The notes beneath the pieces are model-generated. The model did no database searches and was not told where the DNA came from. It was given only the letters and a program-made list of their open reading frames with translations. The translations under genes were made by a program, and so were the position numbers. Positions 14,901-29,900 of a stretch of DNA of 64,000 bases are shown here, piece by piece (positions within the stretch are counted from its first letter, which is position 1; the number at the start of each line of letters is the position of its first letter). Source of the DNA: Megalonaias nervosa (taxonomy: Eukaryota > Mollusca > Bivalvia > Unionida > Unionidae); assembly GCA_016617855.1 (NCBI GenBank), contig JAECUM010004946.1:21149-85148 (forward strand), in the 5' to 3' direction.

Positions 14901-17900
14901 TACAAACTTAAAATCTAGCTGCCCTAGTCGTATTTCGGGTGAACTCACTTCAGTTGATCAACTGAACGCTGTTATAAATGTTATTGTGTATGTAACATAA
15001 ACTACCTTAAATTAACTTACTCACTGGTAACTGTGATCAAAGATAGCATGGCAACCAAGTGAAAAGAATACTATACTTCGTAAAATAAAGAGCTTGGTTT
15101 CACAGATACGGACCATTGTGGGCAAGCGAGTTTCAGAGAATTCTTGAACTGGCACTTTGAGATATCCTCAAGAATGATAAAAAGTTTCATTATTACTTCC
15201 AAAGAAATCACGATATAAATACTGTACTAATTGAACAGCACAAAAATTGAGATTTGATGTACACGATTGTCTCATGAAAATTTCGCTTGCTTTTTGAACA
15301 AAAGGAATCTTGTTTGGTGGTGTATCAACAGTTAGTCTAGTTCCCTGCTCTTTTGACTCCCAATTTGGCAGGATACAATTCCATACCAATCCGGGAACCA
15401 GACTCATCAAGAAAACAAAAAGCAGTGACGTAATAAACACATTTTCATGTAAACGTAATGGTTGTTGAAACCAGATGGAACGATCTTTCACATGCTGGAC
15501 ATTTTGAAAATAAATGTTATTTAAACAGAATAACGAACAACTTCATTAGAAAAAGTGCGTTATTAAAAGTTATTATCGACGTGAATGTAAAATGAGGATT
15601 CAGTCATTAAACAGCGAAGTTCCCTAACACCACCACACCCCCGCCCTGCTGTTTTCTCGATGTGCAAGCGATTTTTTTTCAATTTTTGGAGGTCCCTCGG
15701 TAACTCGTGCCCTCGCTTATAGCGCGGTCTATGTTTGTGGACCCCGTTGTGTGCGAGTTATCGAGGGAGTGGTGTACATTCACTTATAAGTCGAATCAAA
15801 CTGCAAACAACAAAGACCTTGATCTGCTGTTGCATAATGTGCTGATAGATAATGGGTATAGGTTGTTTGTTCTACTGATAACACTTAACAAACTGCACAG
15901 ATCCTGATCTGCCAGTCCATTATGTGATGGCACATCTGGGTTTGTGCTGTTGGCAGTTGGACTTAACTTATATGTGCATGTGTGTGAATTGGATTTTTAA
16001 CATTGCTTTAACAATTTTTCAATCATATTGCTACAATGTCTGCAGTGTAGAAGTTTATAGTGATGTCTAGCACTGAAGCATCATGCCACAGACATGCAGC
16101 ATCTTGTCCCACCCAGTCACATTAACCTGACACCAGGCTGACCAGTCCTAACACTAACCTCTTAATGCTCAGCACCAAGCAAGGCAACTGCTAGTATCAT
16201 TTCAATAACTCTTTGGTATGACTCGACCAAGGCTCAAACCTGTGACCTCCTGCATATGAGGCAGATGCTGACTCAACTTATAAGCATGTAAAGATGGTAG
16301 GTCATTTACACATGCATACAACATTTTACTAAATTTCTTTTGTTTATCTCAAGTGACTTTTGCCTAATTGTGCTAAACAAGGTTTATGTCAAAACTAAAT
16401 AGTCTTAAAAGTTCAAAAGTGTGATAAACAAACCCAAAAAATTACTATAAAGGTATGTAAATCTGAGGTAATCTACACATGCAAAAAAATTTAAGATGCC
16501 TGTGAAATTTAATTCTCGAGTTCTTTTTCCCAAAAAAAGTCTTGGTATGGAAAGTTAGAAAATATGTAAAATGGTTTAATAGGAGTATGATAAACAGTAT
16601 ATACATTATAGATTAAAAGTATTACAATCCTTATTGTATGTAAAGCCTGCTTTAATTGGTTGCAAGGATACTTGACCCTTTGACTCCGAAAAAAGTTGTC
16701 TTCCTTGTCTTAAATGCAAGCTGTCCAAAAAATCTGGTCAAGTTAAAATGACAAAGAGCTCAAGTTATTTTACTAAACCTTTTTACTTCTTTCAGTCTTG
16801 ATGACCATGACCTTTGACCCCAAAATTATAGATCCCTTTCTTGTCTCATATGCAAACCATCCACAAAGTTTGGTCATGATTTGTGGCATAGAACATGAGT
16901 CATTTGTTGAAGCCATTGGAGCCACTTGACTTCTGCCTTGAGCTTTATGCAAAACTCATTTTTCTTTGAGTCACAATGACCTTGACTTTTGATTTGTTGA
17001 CTGCCTACCCCACCTCTCAATTATAGACCTCTTACCTTAAGTGCAAACCTTCCATGAACTTTGGACAAGGTACAATGCCTAGAACTAAAGTTATTAATAT
17101 AAGCAAAAAAAAAATCTTCATTCAGTCAGTAAATTTGATCTTAGACTTCTTGATTCCGAAATCAACTGGCTTCTTTCCTACTTAATGCATAAGCCAGCCA
17201 CAAAGTAAAGTAAAGGAACATGGTCGAGAACTGAAATTTTTGTGCAAGTATTTTTTTCATTTTTCAGCCAAAGTGACATTGGGCACTGACCCTTTAATCC
17301 CAACCAAAAAACTTCATATCAGAACTCAAAATACGTGCCAACCATTTTTCTTCATACTGTGCTCTTGACCTTTGAAACCCCTGATTATTAGGCATTTTTC
17401 CTATCTCAATTGGAAGCCATTTACAAAGTTTGATCATCTGATCAGATAAGCAAGTAAAATTATTATTGAAACTGTTGTCCTTTCAGTTCACGTGACCTTG
17501 CCAACAGACCTTTTGAGGCCAAATTCAGTAGGATTTTTTCATTCCCTAAATGCAAGCTACTTAAAAAGTTTAGTAATGATATATGGTGAAGAACCTGAGC
17601 TGTTGAGCGGAATAAAAATAGGAAATGGATGATACACTCCACCTTATGGTGGGTATATAAATATTGCCTCAGTTGTCAGAAAATCTAATCAGGTCATCTT
17701 GATAAGCATACAGATATGCTAAGCAAGTTAATTTGTCTATAATGAATGTAATTTGTTAACAACCTTCTTTAAAAGAACAGACATAGCCAAATGAATGTCA
17801 CTGCTGTTGGCAGTGGAAGCATACAAATTTATCTGTGACTTCTGTATGTATAATGGTCATAAATGTCACATCATAAATAATGTGAACCACGCTGCTGCAC

Positions 17901-20900
17901 ATTGTAATGTCATTGAATTGGGTTACAACTGTTCTGTGTTAAATATCAAATTCCAGTACTCTCTGATGAAAGTTATGATGCACATTGAATAATATAAAAT
18001 GCCACTTATTACTAGTAACATGCTGAAAAAAAAAACCATTGTTCAATTCATTTTATGAATTTTATGTCAAATAAATATTTGTTTAAGATTGTTAATGAAA
18101 AAGTTAAGAATTTCCTTCATGAAATAATAAAACTCTTCAAAATACTTAGTTATGATTATGATTTCTCAACATGGATGAAATCAGAAAAAAAATGCTCACA
18201 TTACTTACATTATATTTGCTTTATGAACTGCTGTTACTTTTTTTCTGCCATGTTTCTTGGCAAATTCAAAGGCATATCTGGCAATTTGGCTCGATTTCTT
18301 CTCTGTTATGATTTTAAGACTTTGGATAACACCTGGAACATTCTGGAAATATTTGTAAGCATTAGGAAAAAATATGATAAGAAATTCTCAAGAGCACAAA
18401 AAGGCTCTTAAAAACGACAGTGCTGCTTTTCGAAAAGTTCAGAATTACAATAATTTTCCTCAAGCCTAAGTCATCACCCAAGAACAAATATTAATCTTTA
18501 CAGGTTTCTTTTTCCCTGTCATGTCAGCACACATGGAACATATCCCGTATTTTTTGTTTTTTTTTCTCACCATAAATTTTCAAGTAACAACTTCATAAAA
18601 GAGATAAATTAAAGTTTAGGTACAAATGGCACAATAAATGTATAAAACAAAAGTGCCCTGAAGGCACTAATACCTTTTCTCTGAATAAAATTCCAGAAAT
18701 TCAAGAAAAGACAATTTCTTCTTGATATTGCTGAGTACTGAAATCATCTATGATATTCCTGTGTGGTACGATTGTCAAATTAACCACTGTGGAAGCCATA
18801 TTGGATGTAAGAACAGCAATATTTTCATTTCAGGCAGATTAGACATCATTTGGCAAAAATCCTTTGCAAATATGACCATCCATTCAGAAGGAGAAGTGAT
18901 AACAAGATTTTTAACATGGCCATCATGGCAGCAATATCTGATATATGATTAGAGCCATTTATATTTAGGACAAACCAGATGTCATAAGAAATCATTTGGT
19001 TCAAATCCTATATTGATATGACCATCGATCCTGAAGGACTTGCAAGCTTTTCAATATGGGCACCAAGGTGGCCATAGTGAATGTCAGATCAGCATCATTT
19101 TCATTTAGGTCAAACTAGACACCATAAGAAATCTTGTGGTGAAAACAACACGTTGCTTTGACTTTCCATTTATGAAGCAGCAATAACCAGATTTTGAAGA
19201 TGGCTGTCATTGTGGCCATATCTGAGGTCACAATTAGTCTTTTTGTGTAAAACCTCCAACAGACACATTGGAAGTTATATCAGCACTGTGCTCATTTAGG
19301 ACTAATTAGAACTCATAAAAAGTCTTTCAGAGAAAAGCCATGTTGGTACCATTTTCATTTATGACCAGCTTCTTAATAAGTCTTCTGGCAACAACCCCAT
19401 TCTTACAGTGAAAACCCCATATCAATATCACTTTCTGTTCAGGAGTGACAATAACAAGAATTTCAAGATGGCTGATGTGACAGTTATATTGGATGTCACA
19501 TCAGCACCAATTTCATTTAAGACAAACAAGACATCATAAGAAATTGTTTAGTTAAACTCAATGTTGATATGACCATGAGAAACAATAATAAGATTTTCAA
19601 GATGGCAAATGTGGTGGCCATATCTGAGGTCCAAGCATCACCATTTTCATTAAGGACCAAGTAGACATTGTGATCACTGTGTGTGCAAAGTTTCATGGTA
19701 ATTCTGCAAGTAGTTTAGTCAAAGTAGCAATAACAAACTTGTGCTAACAGATGGATTGATGACAGATGATGGACAACAGGCTATCCCGTGACCAGCAGAG
19801 GTAAAAATATGACACTGGATGAATGATGCCACATGTCATGAATGAATTTATCTACCCCTATTGTAAGATACAAATTCCAAAGTTCAGGGTAAAGTTCAAA
19901 ATAAATCTTTCTGTAAGGTGAGAAAATTCCATACATAAATGAAGTTCTTGCTGCAGCACATTTAATTTTTATCTGTATATTTGTCACCATGTGAAGATGT
20001 TCAATTCACTTTTAGCCTATAGTCAAACTGCATAGGCAAGGAATCATATATTTTATTTTCTCTGATTTACAATTCAAATTCAATATTCACACCTACCATA
20101 TATACTCACTTACTCAAAACCAACTGCAAACTGCACAAAGATCTGCTGTTGCATAATGCACAAGCAGATCTGGGTCTAGGCAGTTTGTTAGGAATATTAG
20201 TAAAACAAGCAACACAGACCCTGATCTGCTGTTGCTATTTGCAGTTGGACTTGGCTTACAAGTATATACAGTACCAGAAAGAGTCTGACACCTGAAAGGA
20301 ACCAAGCAAATCTGTTAAAATAACTTATTCAGGCACCTGTATTTGCACAAGGTGTTCACATGCAAAAACATGAACTTACTTCCTCACCATCAGGAGTAGG
20401 TGACAATATACAGCCTAATATGAAGGAATGATGCCGAGTCAATAAGAGTTAAAAGCTTTGCAAAGAGATCTGCCAACACAGCTGAATCAGGCTGGCCTTG
20501 TCAATGACTATGCCACCACATGGAAGGTAATATTACTATAAATATATTACTTATTAGGAGTAGGCGAGAAATGGATAGTTCATAATAAAAAAGGAACTCA
20601 AGCATGATGATTAGGTCACAATGACCTATTTTCATATGGTTGTGTTACTCCTGGGATGCAACCACATAACAATTTCATGTATAAGGAGAAATGGGATCCA
20701 AAATACTGATGGTATAACAAACAAAAGGCTGAAAATATATAAGACATTGAAAGTATGCAAATTAGTCACAGTAACCTAGGTTTGATATTATGTAAGACAT
20801 TGAAAGTATGCAAATTAGTCACAGTAACCTAGGTTTGATATTATATAAGACATTGAAAGTATGCAAATTAGTCAGAGTAACCTAGGTCTGATATTATATA

Positions 20901-23900
20901 AGACATTGAAAGTATGCAAATTAGTCACAGTAACCTAGGTTTGATATTATATAAGACATTGAAAGTATGCAAATTAGTCAGAGTAACCTAGGTTTGATAT
21001 TATATAAGACATTGAAAGTATGCAAATTAGTCAGAGTAACCTAGGTTTGATATTATATAAGACATTGAAAGTATGCAAATTAGTCAGAGTAACCTAGGTT
21101 TGATATTATATAAGATATTGAAAGTATGCAAATTAATCAGAGTAACCTAGGTTTGCTACCTGAGATGCACCTAAATAAAAATTTTCATGGGTGTGGATGA
21201 ATAGTGTACAAGATCTTTATGGCATCATAAATGAACAGCTGAAAAAACAAAGGTCACATGAGCATGAAATTAGATCACAGTGACTTAGTTTTGATATGGT
21301 TGAGTTACCCTGTCAAAGATGAATCCACATGGCATTTTTTCATATCATGAATAGCTGAAAATACATGGCACTCAAGCAAAAAAGTTAGGTCATGGTGACT
21401 TTGTTTTGTACAACTGATTCAGTCTTATCTTGATGCATATACATACCAATTTTCAAGATAATGAGGTCATTATGAATGAATGGCTATATATACAAAAGTC
21501 ATTCAGACTTTAAAATTTTGTTCAGTGACCAGTTTTGGAATGGTTGAGTTTCTCTTGTGGTGATTCATCCATGTACCAATTCTTATCAGTGTGGTTGAAT
21601 AAGATTTAAGATACTGTTGACAAAAAAAAAATACAACTGGGAAAAAATGTTGCTCAAGCCTGAAAATCTGGTTTTTATGACTTAGTTTTTATATGGCTCA
21701 CTTAGTCTTCCTGTGATGCCTCCACAAACCAATTTTCGTAAGTGTTAGTCAAAATAGGTTCCAAGACACTGAGGGCATAATGAATGAAAAAATGAATAAC
21801 ACATGACTGAAGGAACAAAATACTATATCCCCTAACATCTTCATTTGCAAGGGGAAGAAAATATATTCAAAATTTGTTGAGCATCTGCAGCCATATTTGC
21901 ATTTAACTGTACATAAAGTTGTAACACCCCGTGTGTTAAATATCGAAAAGACCAGGGTTCAGGACTTAAAAATGATTTTTATAAATAAAAAAAAGGTGAG
22001 ATAGAACATGCTTTTCAATCTCGCATAGTGTCTTTACATAAACACAGTGTCTGTCACAACACTATCAATTTCTGATAATATAGAGCAGACTTGGTTGTCT
22101 AAATGCCAAAAGATAACGTTATAATACACCATATTATGGTGAAATTAATTCTATTATTATATTCCTGTGTATATTAACAGCTAAATTTATTAGATGACTG
22201 TAACACATTCTGACATAGTAGCGTGATCTCAATGAAAAAAATAATTTTAGTACTAGTGTACTTGAGCAGTGTGGTGGGAGATAGCAGCGGCTTTATAAAG
22301 AATTATATAATAATTCTAAAGCATTTAAATTCAATAGCAATCATGTAATAAATCTATTTAAAATTTCTTATAACAATTTGATACAGTTTTGAGATTTTAT
22401 AGTGTCAAAGTTAATGTTGGTTATGTAAAAAAATATAATTTATGGTTTTCTACTGGATTTGGAATATATGGCCGAAATTCTTTTCTACTTAGATGTTCAT
22501 ACTTTACCGCTCTGACAGCTATCTGCCAGTGCACTGTCTGCACTCATATTTATAGACTCTTATTCACGTCACATGACCTTAGTTAGCCAATCAATGTTTG
22601 TCCTTCTCAGGGCTAGCCATGGCAGTAACCAAGTCAACTGTTCAAACTGCATGGAATAATCCCTCTGAACACAAAATTTCGACAGAATTAAGTTGTCCTC
22701 TCAATGTCTGTGGAGTGCATTTTTACTTTTAATCTTATTTTTATATTCATACCTATAATTACGTAGAACTGAATGAAACGGACAAGTGAATTTTGATGCA
22801 AACTGGGTGAGAGTACAATGTACTGATGATGCAATGAGTCATAATACGGTTAGAAATAGTCCGTATCAAGTGCATACTATTTTGCATCTTAAAATAAAAT
22901 AATAAGTTCTACATAACCAAGAACTTACAATAATGAACAGTAACATTAGTTCTAACTTATTGTTCACAAAAGTCTGGCAAGAGAAATGTGATTCTTCGGC
23001 CGGGCACATTGATTCCATCACTATCCTGCATCTCCGCTGTTTCGGCAACAAAACTCCACCGAATGGTTGAAGTCACTAATTTATGGACTAACATCATGTT
23101 TCTGGCTTTGATATTCTAGAATCATGGAAGGTAAGACAATTCATTTCCTAAACTATTCATGTGAAATTCCAGCACGACACATGCATGGTCCAACATGGAA
23201 ATGAATAGGGCACAATAACTGCTAACATGCGAACTTCTTTCTACTTAATGTTGATGTCCCAGGGCTTGTAGAACTTTTGATGTCTTTAGATGAATTCCTT
23301 GATGGCTTCATTAATACTCATGACAAGTGCGTGACATTACGAGGACCAGAGCAAGGTTTTATACTCACATTTAGTATAAAACACAGAGAACACATTTATA
23401 AGATATGCAGACGGCGATCTAAACAATGGTGGGTGGGTGGCATATGTTCAGGAATGGAAGAAGTAGTTCACATGTGGCAGTTGTTTTCAGTGACAGAATA
23501 AGATGACATGATCAAATATGCCAAAGTCTTGTAGGTCAAACATCATCTCACACCTCAACGTTTAACATCAAAGTAATTTTCACAGATTAACTGGACAGTG
23601 TTTATGCATGCAAAATTCCATTTACAATACCATTAAGGTATTACAATATAGTGAACTGCATCATGTTTTTCTGACTTTTGTTTCATGTTTTTACATTATC
23701 ATTATTAGTATTATTATTGGAAAAGGACTGTAGTTCTTAATAGTGTCTAGTATTTTGGTTTGTTGAGTTAGGTATTACAATATAGTATCAATCACTTGAA
23801 TACACAGAATAACTCAAAATGACTTATCAACCTCATAATGGCACATTATTGAATGTGAAACTCGGAAAAACCTGAACACACCAAAATCTCTAATTAAAAA

Positions 23901-26900
23901 TTGGGCCCACAGCACTTTGAATTTTTTTAATTCTACTGTATTTGTAGTGTGAGATGTGTCAACTACTAATTTAAAGGGATGGGTAAAAAGAAACATCTTC
24001 AAAACTAGCAGTTGTAGATCTGAGTCAACACAATGGTGATGTGTTTCTTTTATCAATTCCTTTATGAAAAACTGAGTGCCAAGATTCAGAACATGAATAT
24101 GAAACCTCTCCTATCACTGATCTGCATGCAACACGCAAAAAGGTTATATATTTGCTCTCCAAATGAGATATTTAACTAAGTGTATAGTAATGAGATACCT
24201 CATGCTCTAAGTTGGAGTACTCTCCTTCTGTGTTCTCTCGAATTAGAACAATGTCAATATTTCTGTGCTTTGCTGCTACACCAGGAAGTGACTTGCACCA
24301 TACTATACTGGCAAAAAGGTTCAGTTCAGTCCTGTATCAAAGAAAACAAAATCTGATAAGTAGCTGGCACAATTAATGTAAATAAAAAAAAACGTCAAAG
24401 TGGGCTTGATACTGATCATCTGTCAAACACTGGTTTAGAAAGCAAATGTGGTTGTTATAAGGGAGATAACTTTGGTTAAGGAAATTCATATCAGGTTAAT
24501 TTCCAGTTATTTGGCTGAAATTGGTGGTATCTGAAACACTGTATTTCTACTTAAAGTAACTTCATCTGAACCACATGTACTTACAACTTTAGATAGAAAG
24601 TGAAACATGTTTCTGCTAGGACTTTATCTATGAAATCTGATTTGATATGGTCTGGCAGTTTTAGACAAAGTTGTTAAAGGAAAGTTTCTTAATGCATTAG
24701 TAACAAAAGCCATACTTGATGTGAGATGAGTAGTATCTGTTGAAGATTTTCCATCTGGTTGCCATGGAATCCATACCACTGCTAAGAATGCCACCCCAAA
24801 TACAATTCTGGAACCATATATCCAATGGAATATTCCTACCAAGTTTAATCAAAATTGGGTTTAGTCATTCCAACGAAGCTGAGAAAGGTTTTTAACATAG
24901 TTGCCATAAAAACCATGCCATTGCTAGGGAATCTACTCTGACCAAATTCTGGCAGAACACGAGTAAGGAATTATTTGTACCAAGTTTGAAAAAAACTGGC
25001 TCAGCTGTTCTGGAGTGAAAATTGAAAACATTTTTTTACTGTGGTTGCTATACAAACTACATTAGATTAACCATCCCAAACATAATTCTGGTGGATTATC
25101 TCCTTTGAAAAATTCCTACCAAGTTTGATCCAACTGATCTAGCTGTTCTGTAGAAGTTGAAATTAAGTTTCCCACCCAGCTGCCATGAAACTTCACATTT
25201 GCAATGACACCACCCTGCAAACAAATCTAGCAGGATATGTCATGTAAATTATTCTTACCACATTTAATTAAAATTGGCTTAGCTTTTATAGACGAGAGGA
25301 TGGATAAAGGTTATCCACATTGCTTGCTATTTAAACCACACAACTGCTAGGGAAGCTACCTTGCACAAAAATCTGACATGAAAGCTACCCTTGATGCATG
25401 TACTAAGAACAAGAGTCCCTTGAAGGGACTTGCATTCTACTGGGTGAAGAGAATTTTTAGGAATTCAAGATACGACTGTTCTTCCTTTCATCTGTCGAGT
25501 GCTTAAACCATCTTTGATATTCTTCAGTACTAACAAGATTTTCAAAATTAGCTGCTGTGGTGGACATGTGCCATTTTTATTTTGGAGTAAGCAGACACAC
25601 TTAGAAAACATATGATAAAAACACCATGTTAATATATCTATGCCCATCCATCCAGGTGGTGTAGTAACAGCAACATTTTGATAGTTGATAAGAGTTGAGA
25701 TAACAATATTGAGGGTCAATTTGCGTTACTTTCATTCAGGACTAAATACACACCTTAAGAACTCTTCTGATGCAAACCTCATGTCAAATGACTTTCCATT
25801 TAAAAGGAATAGCAATAACATTATTTTCAAGATGGACACTATTGTAGCCAAACTAGACATCAGATCTGCACCCTTTTTGATAATAAGATCAATAATGCTT
25901 TATAAAAAGTCTTCTGATTAAAACACCATGTTGATATTACTTTTTGTTTTGTTTTAGAGATCTAACAATAAGATTTTCAAGATGGCTGTCATGGTGACCA
26001 TACTGGATATCAGATGTTCATCACTTCCATTTAGGACCAACTAGACATCATAAGAAGTCTTCTGGTGAAAGCACAATGTCTATATAACCAGGGAACTAGG
26101 AGATGTAGTGTTAATAAGAGTTTCCCACTTACCATTGTTGTGGCCATATTGGAAGTCAGATTTTGCACTATTTTCATTCATGACCAACTCAACATAATAA
26201 GATTTCAGTGAAAACCCCATGCTGATATGATCATTCATTCTGGAGAAGTAGTGATAAAAAGAATATCAAGATGACCACTTGGGTGGTTATAATGGATGTC
26301 TGAGCTGCACCATTTTCATCTAAGACCAACTAGACATCCTAGGTCTTTAGTACAAACCCCACACTGATGCAACCATTCATTCAAGCAGTGTAGCGATAAA
26401 AAAATTCTTAAAATGGCAGCTGTGCCAGTCATATTGGATGTGTGAGCAGCACCATTTTCACATAAGAAATCTTTCAGTCGAAACCCCATGCTGATATGAT
26501 CATTCATTCAGATGTAGTGATAAAAATATTTTCAAGATAGCAACCGTGGAAACCATATTGGATGTGTGAGCAGCACCATTTTCATTCAGGCCCAATTAGA
26601 CATCACATAAAATCTGGTGAAAACCCCATTTCTATATTACTTTTGTTAAGCAGCAGTAGTGATAATAAAATTTTCTTATGACCACTGTGTGGCAGCCATA
26701 TTGAAAAACAGGAATAAATGAAAGAAAATGGTTTTTCACACCATATTAGGTACAATGTAACCCTCTGCACAAGCCAGCCAAGGGGTGGCAAAGCTCTGAG
26801 TGAGATGGCTAGTAAAGGGAGGTAATAAATCATGGTTCCCACACTTTTTTAAAGAAAAATTTATAGGGCATTTTCCAGGTTTTATCCAGGATGAAATTCA

Positions 26901-29900
26901 GTTTTTCAAGGTTCATTTATGACCAATACTAAATGGAATTAAAGAACATTTCAGCTTAGAAAATGTGTATTATTCAAATTAAAAGCTGTTTCTATTTCAA
27001 GACTCTTCCATAACATCTAAATCAGATAAATCATCGTGTACCAAACCACAAACTTTTCACAAGAAACAGGTATTACTTCTGAAAATCATAAAAATTCTAA
27101 TGTTAAGTCATTTCATTGTATAGACTAAAAATGCACTGCATTATGCTGGTATGGGAAAACTAACAGAATAAACAAATGAAACTAGTTTTGTTTTCAAGCT
27201 TTTAATTCTTAAGAAATTAGTACCACTTTAAAACTATGTAAAATTCAATATCAAGTTATACACCCATTTTGGCTCATTGTGAATTCCTGTAAAATGCTGA
27301 CAGACAAGATGTTTGATAACATGCTTGCATCTTTTATATGGGAAAGCAATTCCCTCAAGTTCATGTTCAACTTGACCAAGCTAGAACGCTGCTGGGGATT
27401 AAAACCAAACAGTCTTACATGTTATTAAGCAAATGCACTTTTTCATTTAAATCTTTCTTTACAACTTCAGGTTCTTCCTCTTTGTCTTTTGCTCTTCTAC
27501 ACAGAGTATTGGCTTTTGTTATGTGAGCAAAGCTATGTAATTCTTCAGCTTTAACTGAAGCTTTGTTTGCATCTGTCAACAACAACTTAATGTCTGATTC
27601 CAGCATTTTGATCTTTTTTCTCATTGTTCCAACTGCTTCTTCCATGAGTTTTCTCTTCATACATTTCTTTTCTCTTTCCTTCTCTACTTTTTGAGCTTCT
27701 AAATGAGTGTGGTACTTTTGCCTAGCATTCTGGGCAGACTGTAGGAGTTACTTTGACACCACTAATCCCTTCAATCCTCCAACACTCTTATATGGTCCTT
27801 TATTACTCTGCGTGCAATCAAGCTATTTTCTGAAAGATTTTGTGTACTAACTTCTTTGTTCACAGAAAATCCACGTTCTACACTAGCCTGGCCATGCAAC
27901 AAAATTAGAAGCACACAGACTACATTCCATACCCTACTGTACATCTCCTTGCCTGTCATACTGTTATAAAATAGCTAGTCTACCCTGTCTTCAGTTTTTC
28001 TAAATTCCTTGAACTCTGACAGATGCCGCGCCTCTTGTACAAATTTATTATACTCATCTTTTATTTGATCACACTCATTTATATCAACTCTCTGACATGA
28101 GTGAAGAATGATCAGTACCCTTCTGAATTTATCAATACAATGATCTTGGCCTTTGCATATCAGAGTAGGATCAATACATGACAAACTTCTGACTAAGGTG
28201 TAGGCTAGTGGGGTCTTTTCTTTCATTTTATGTACAAATGTACAAACCAATTCTTTACACTCTATCCTAAAAGAAAGAATGGCCTTCTCATTTGCTTCTT
28301 TTTCTGCTAGTAACTTCTTTACTTCCATATCTGCAACAAATCCTATATCAACATGCTGATACCCTTTGTGGTTGTTTTTATCTGTAACATCAACATTACA
28401 GAGTTTGTTTGGTGAGGAAGCTGTCTCCATTACACTCTGTTTGACAAATCTCTCCATTGTTGTTCTCATTAAACCCTCCAAGTCTTTTGCAAGAAAAGGT
28501 ATCATAGGTTTGTCAGTTTGATATATTTTCAAAAAGTTTTCTACAGGTTTTGCTACAGACACAATGAATACTAGTTTTGCTATTGCAAACTTATCTTTGA
28601 TCCATTCTCTTACTGTAAGGAAAGATTTGGTTCCAGGATCTTTGTTTTCTTTCTTCTCAACACTCTCTACATACTGCTTAACATAAGGGTAGATTTCCAC
28701 TGCACGCTCACAAACTTTCACATTCTCTATCCAACGGTGTGCACAAAAAGGCAATGGATATAAATTCTGCTTGGTGACAGATTCATAGTCATCTCTCCTA
28801 GCTGGTACATCATCCCAGAGCATGTACAGTGCTGACAGTTTATGAGATATATTCCACCCAGTCTTAGAGATTCCAGCTCTGAATGCATTGTGTATTGTAT
28901 GAAGGCCACATGAGCCCATGTTAAGCAGTTTACTGCAGTATTCCAACTCCCAATTTCTTTTGCAATTTATTGAATGCAGCCCAGTCAACATTAGGTCCGT
29001 CCATTGACAACTGGATTAGATTCTTAAATCAAATTTTATTTTCCACACTTTTCTCAAAACTCTGCACAAGATCAGCAGCTGCTGCATGACCTAGAAAATC
29101 TGATGTGTAGTACCTGCTTTGCACATGATCACTCTCCCAGAATCAAAGTAAAATATCCAATTGTTTTTTCTGCAATTCTCTGTTCAAGGACTCATCAAAA
29201 AGCATCACAAATGGTTCATCTTTTACTTTCAATTCCAACAGAGCACTTAAGGATGGTGCAATTCCAAAACACGTCATATACATAGATTTTGTCTCTCCAC
29301 AACTCATACTCTTGGCAATGACAGAGTCTGGAAACATCCGTTGAAACATGTATGATGTTTCTTCATTTGATGAAAATGAATAATTAGAAGCTACAGTTTT
29401 TAAACACCACCACACTTCTGCATCAAGAGTCTCAGATTTAGTTATATATGATGAAAGTGATACTGTAGACTGTGATGGTGACATTGTAGTATCTGAAGGT
29501 ATGGTTACTGTCACAGAAAATGTGGTGGCTGGCATAGTGGTGTGAATCTGAGGTGGACGCATGAAGACTTGGATGTTTCCTTCTGAACGTAACCTGTCTG
29601 CCTCCTTATGTTTCTTTCCTTTTGAATGAGAAGTCAGAGCAGTCTTACCCATTGATGTTAAATCAATGGACTTGTTACACAGATGGCACAATGCTGCATG
29701 TGAGTTACTTTTATCCTTTCTAATCCAGGACTTGAATCCATCATCAGTGAGCCACTGGTCTTGAAATTTACTTCCAGGCATGATCTGAAAACAAATGAAT
29801 TCCTTAACATGTACCATTTGCAACAGAGATATTTACATACATTTGATTCCCCAAAATCAGAATGAAACTACAAAATTATTGATTATTTTTACATAATTTT

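Noticed and set aside
15168..15491. 107-codon minus ORF inside the pogo-like element
   Set aside because: No transposase motif (no HTH or DDD/E pattern seen); probably chance.
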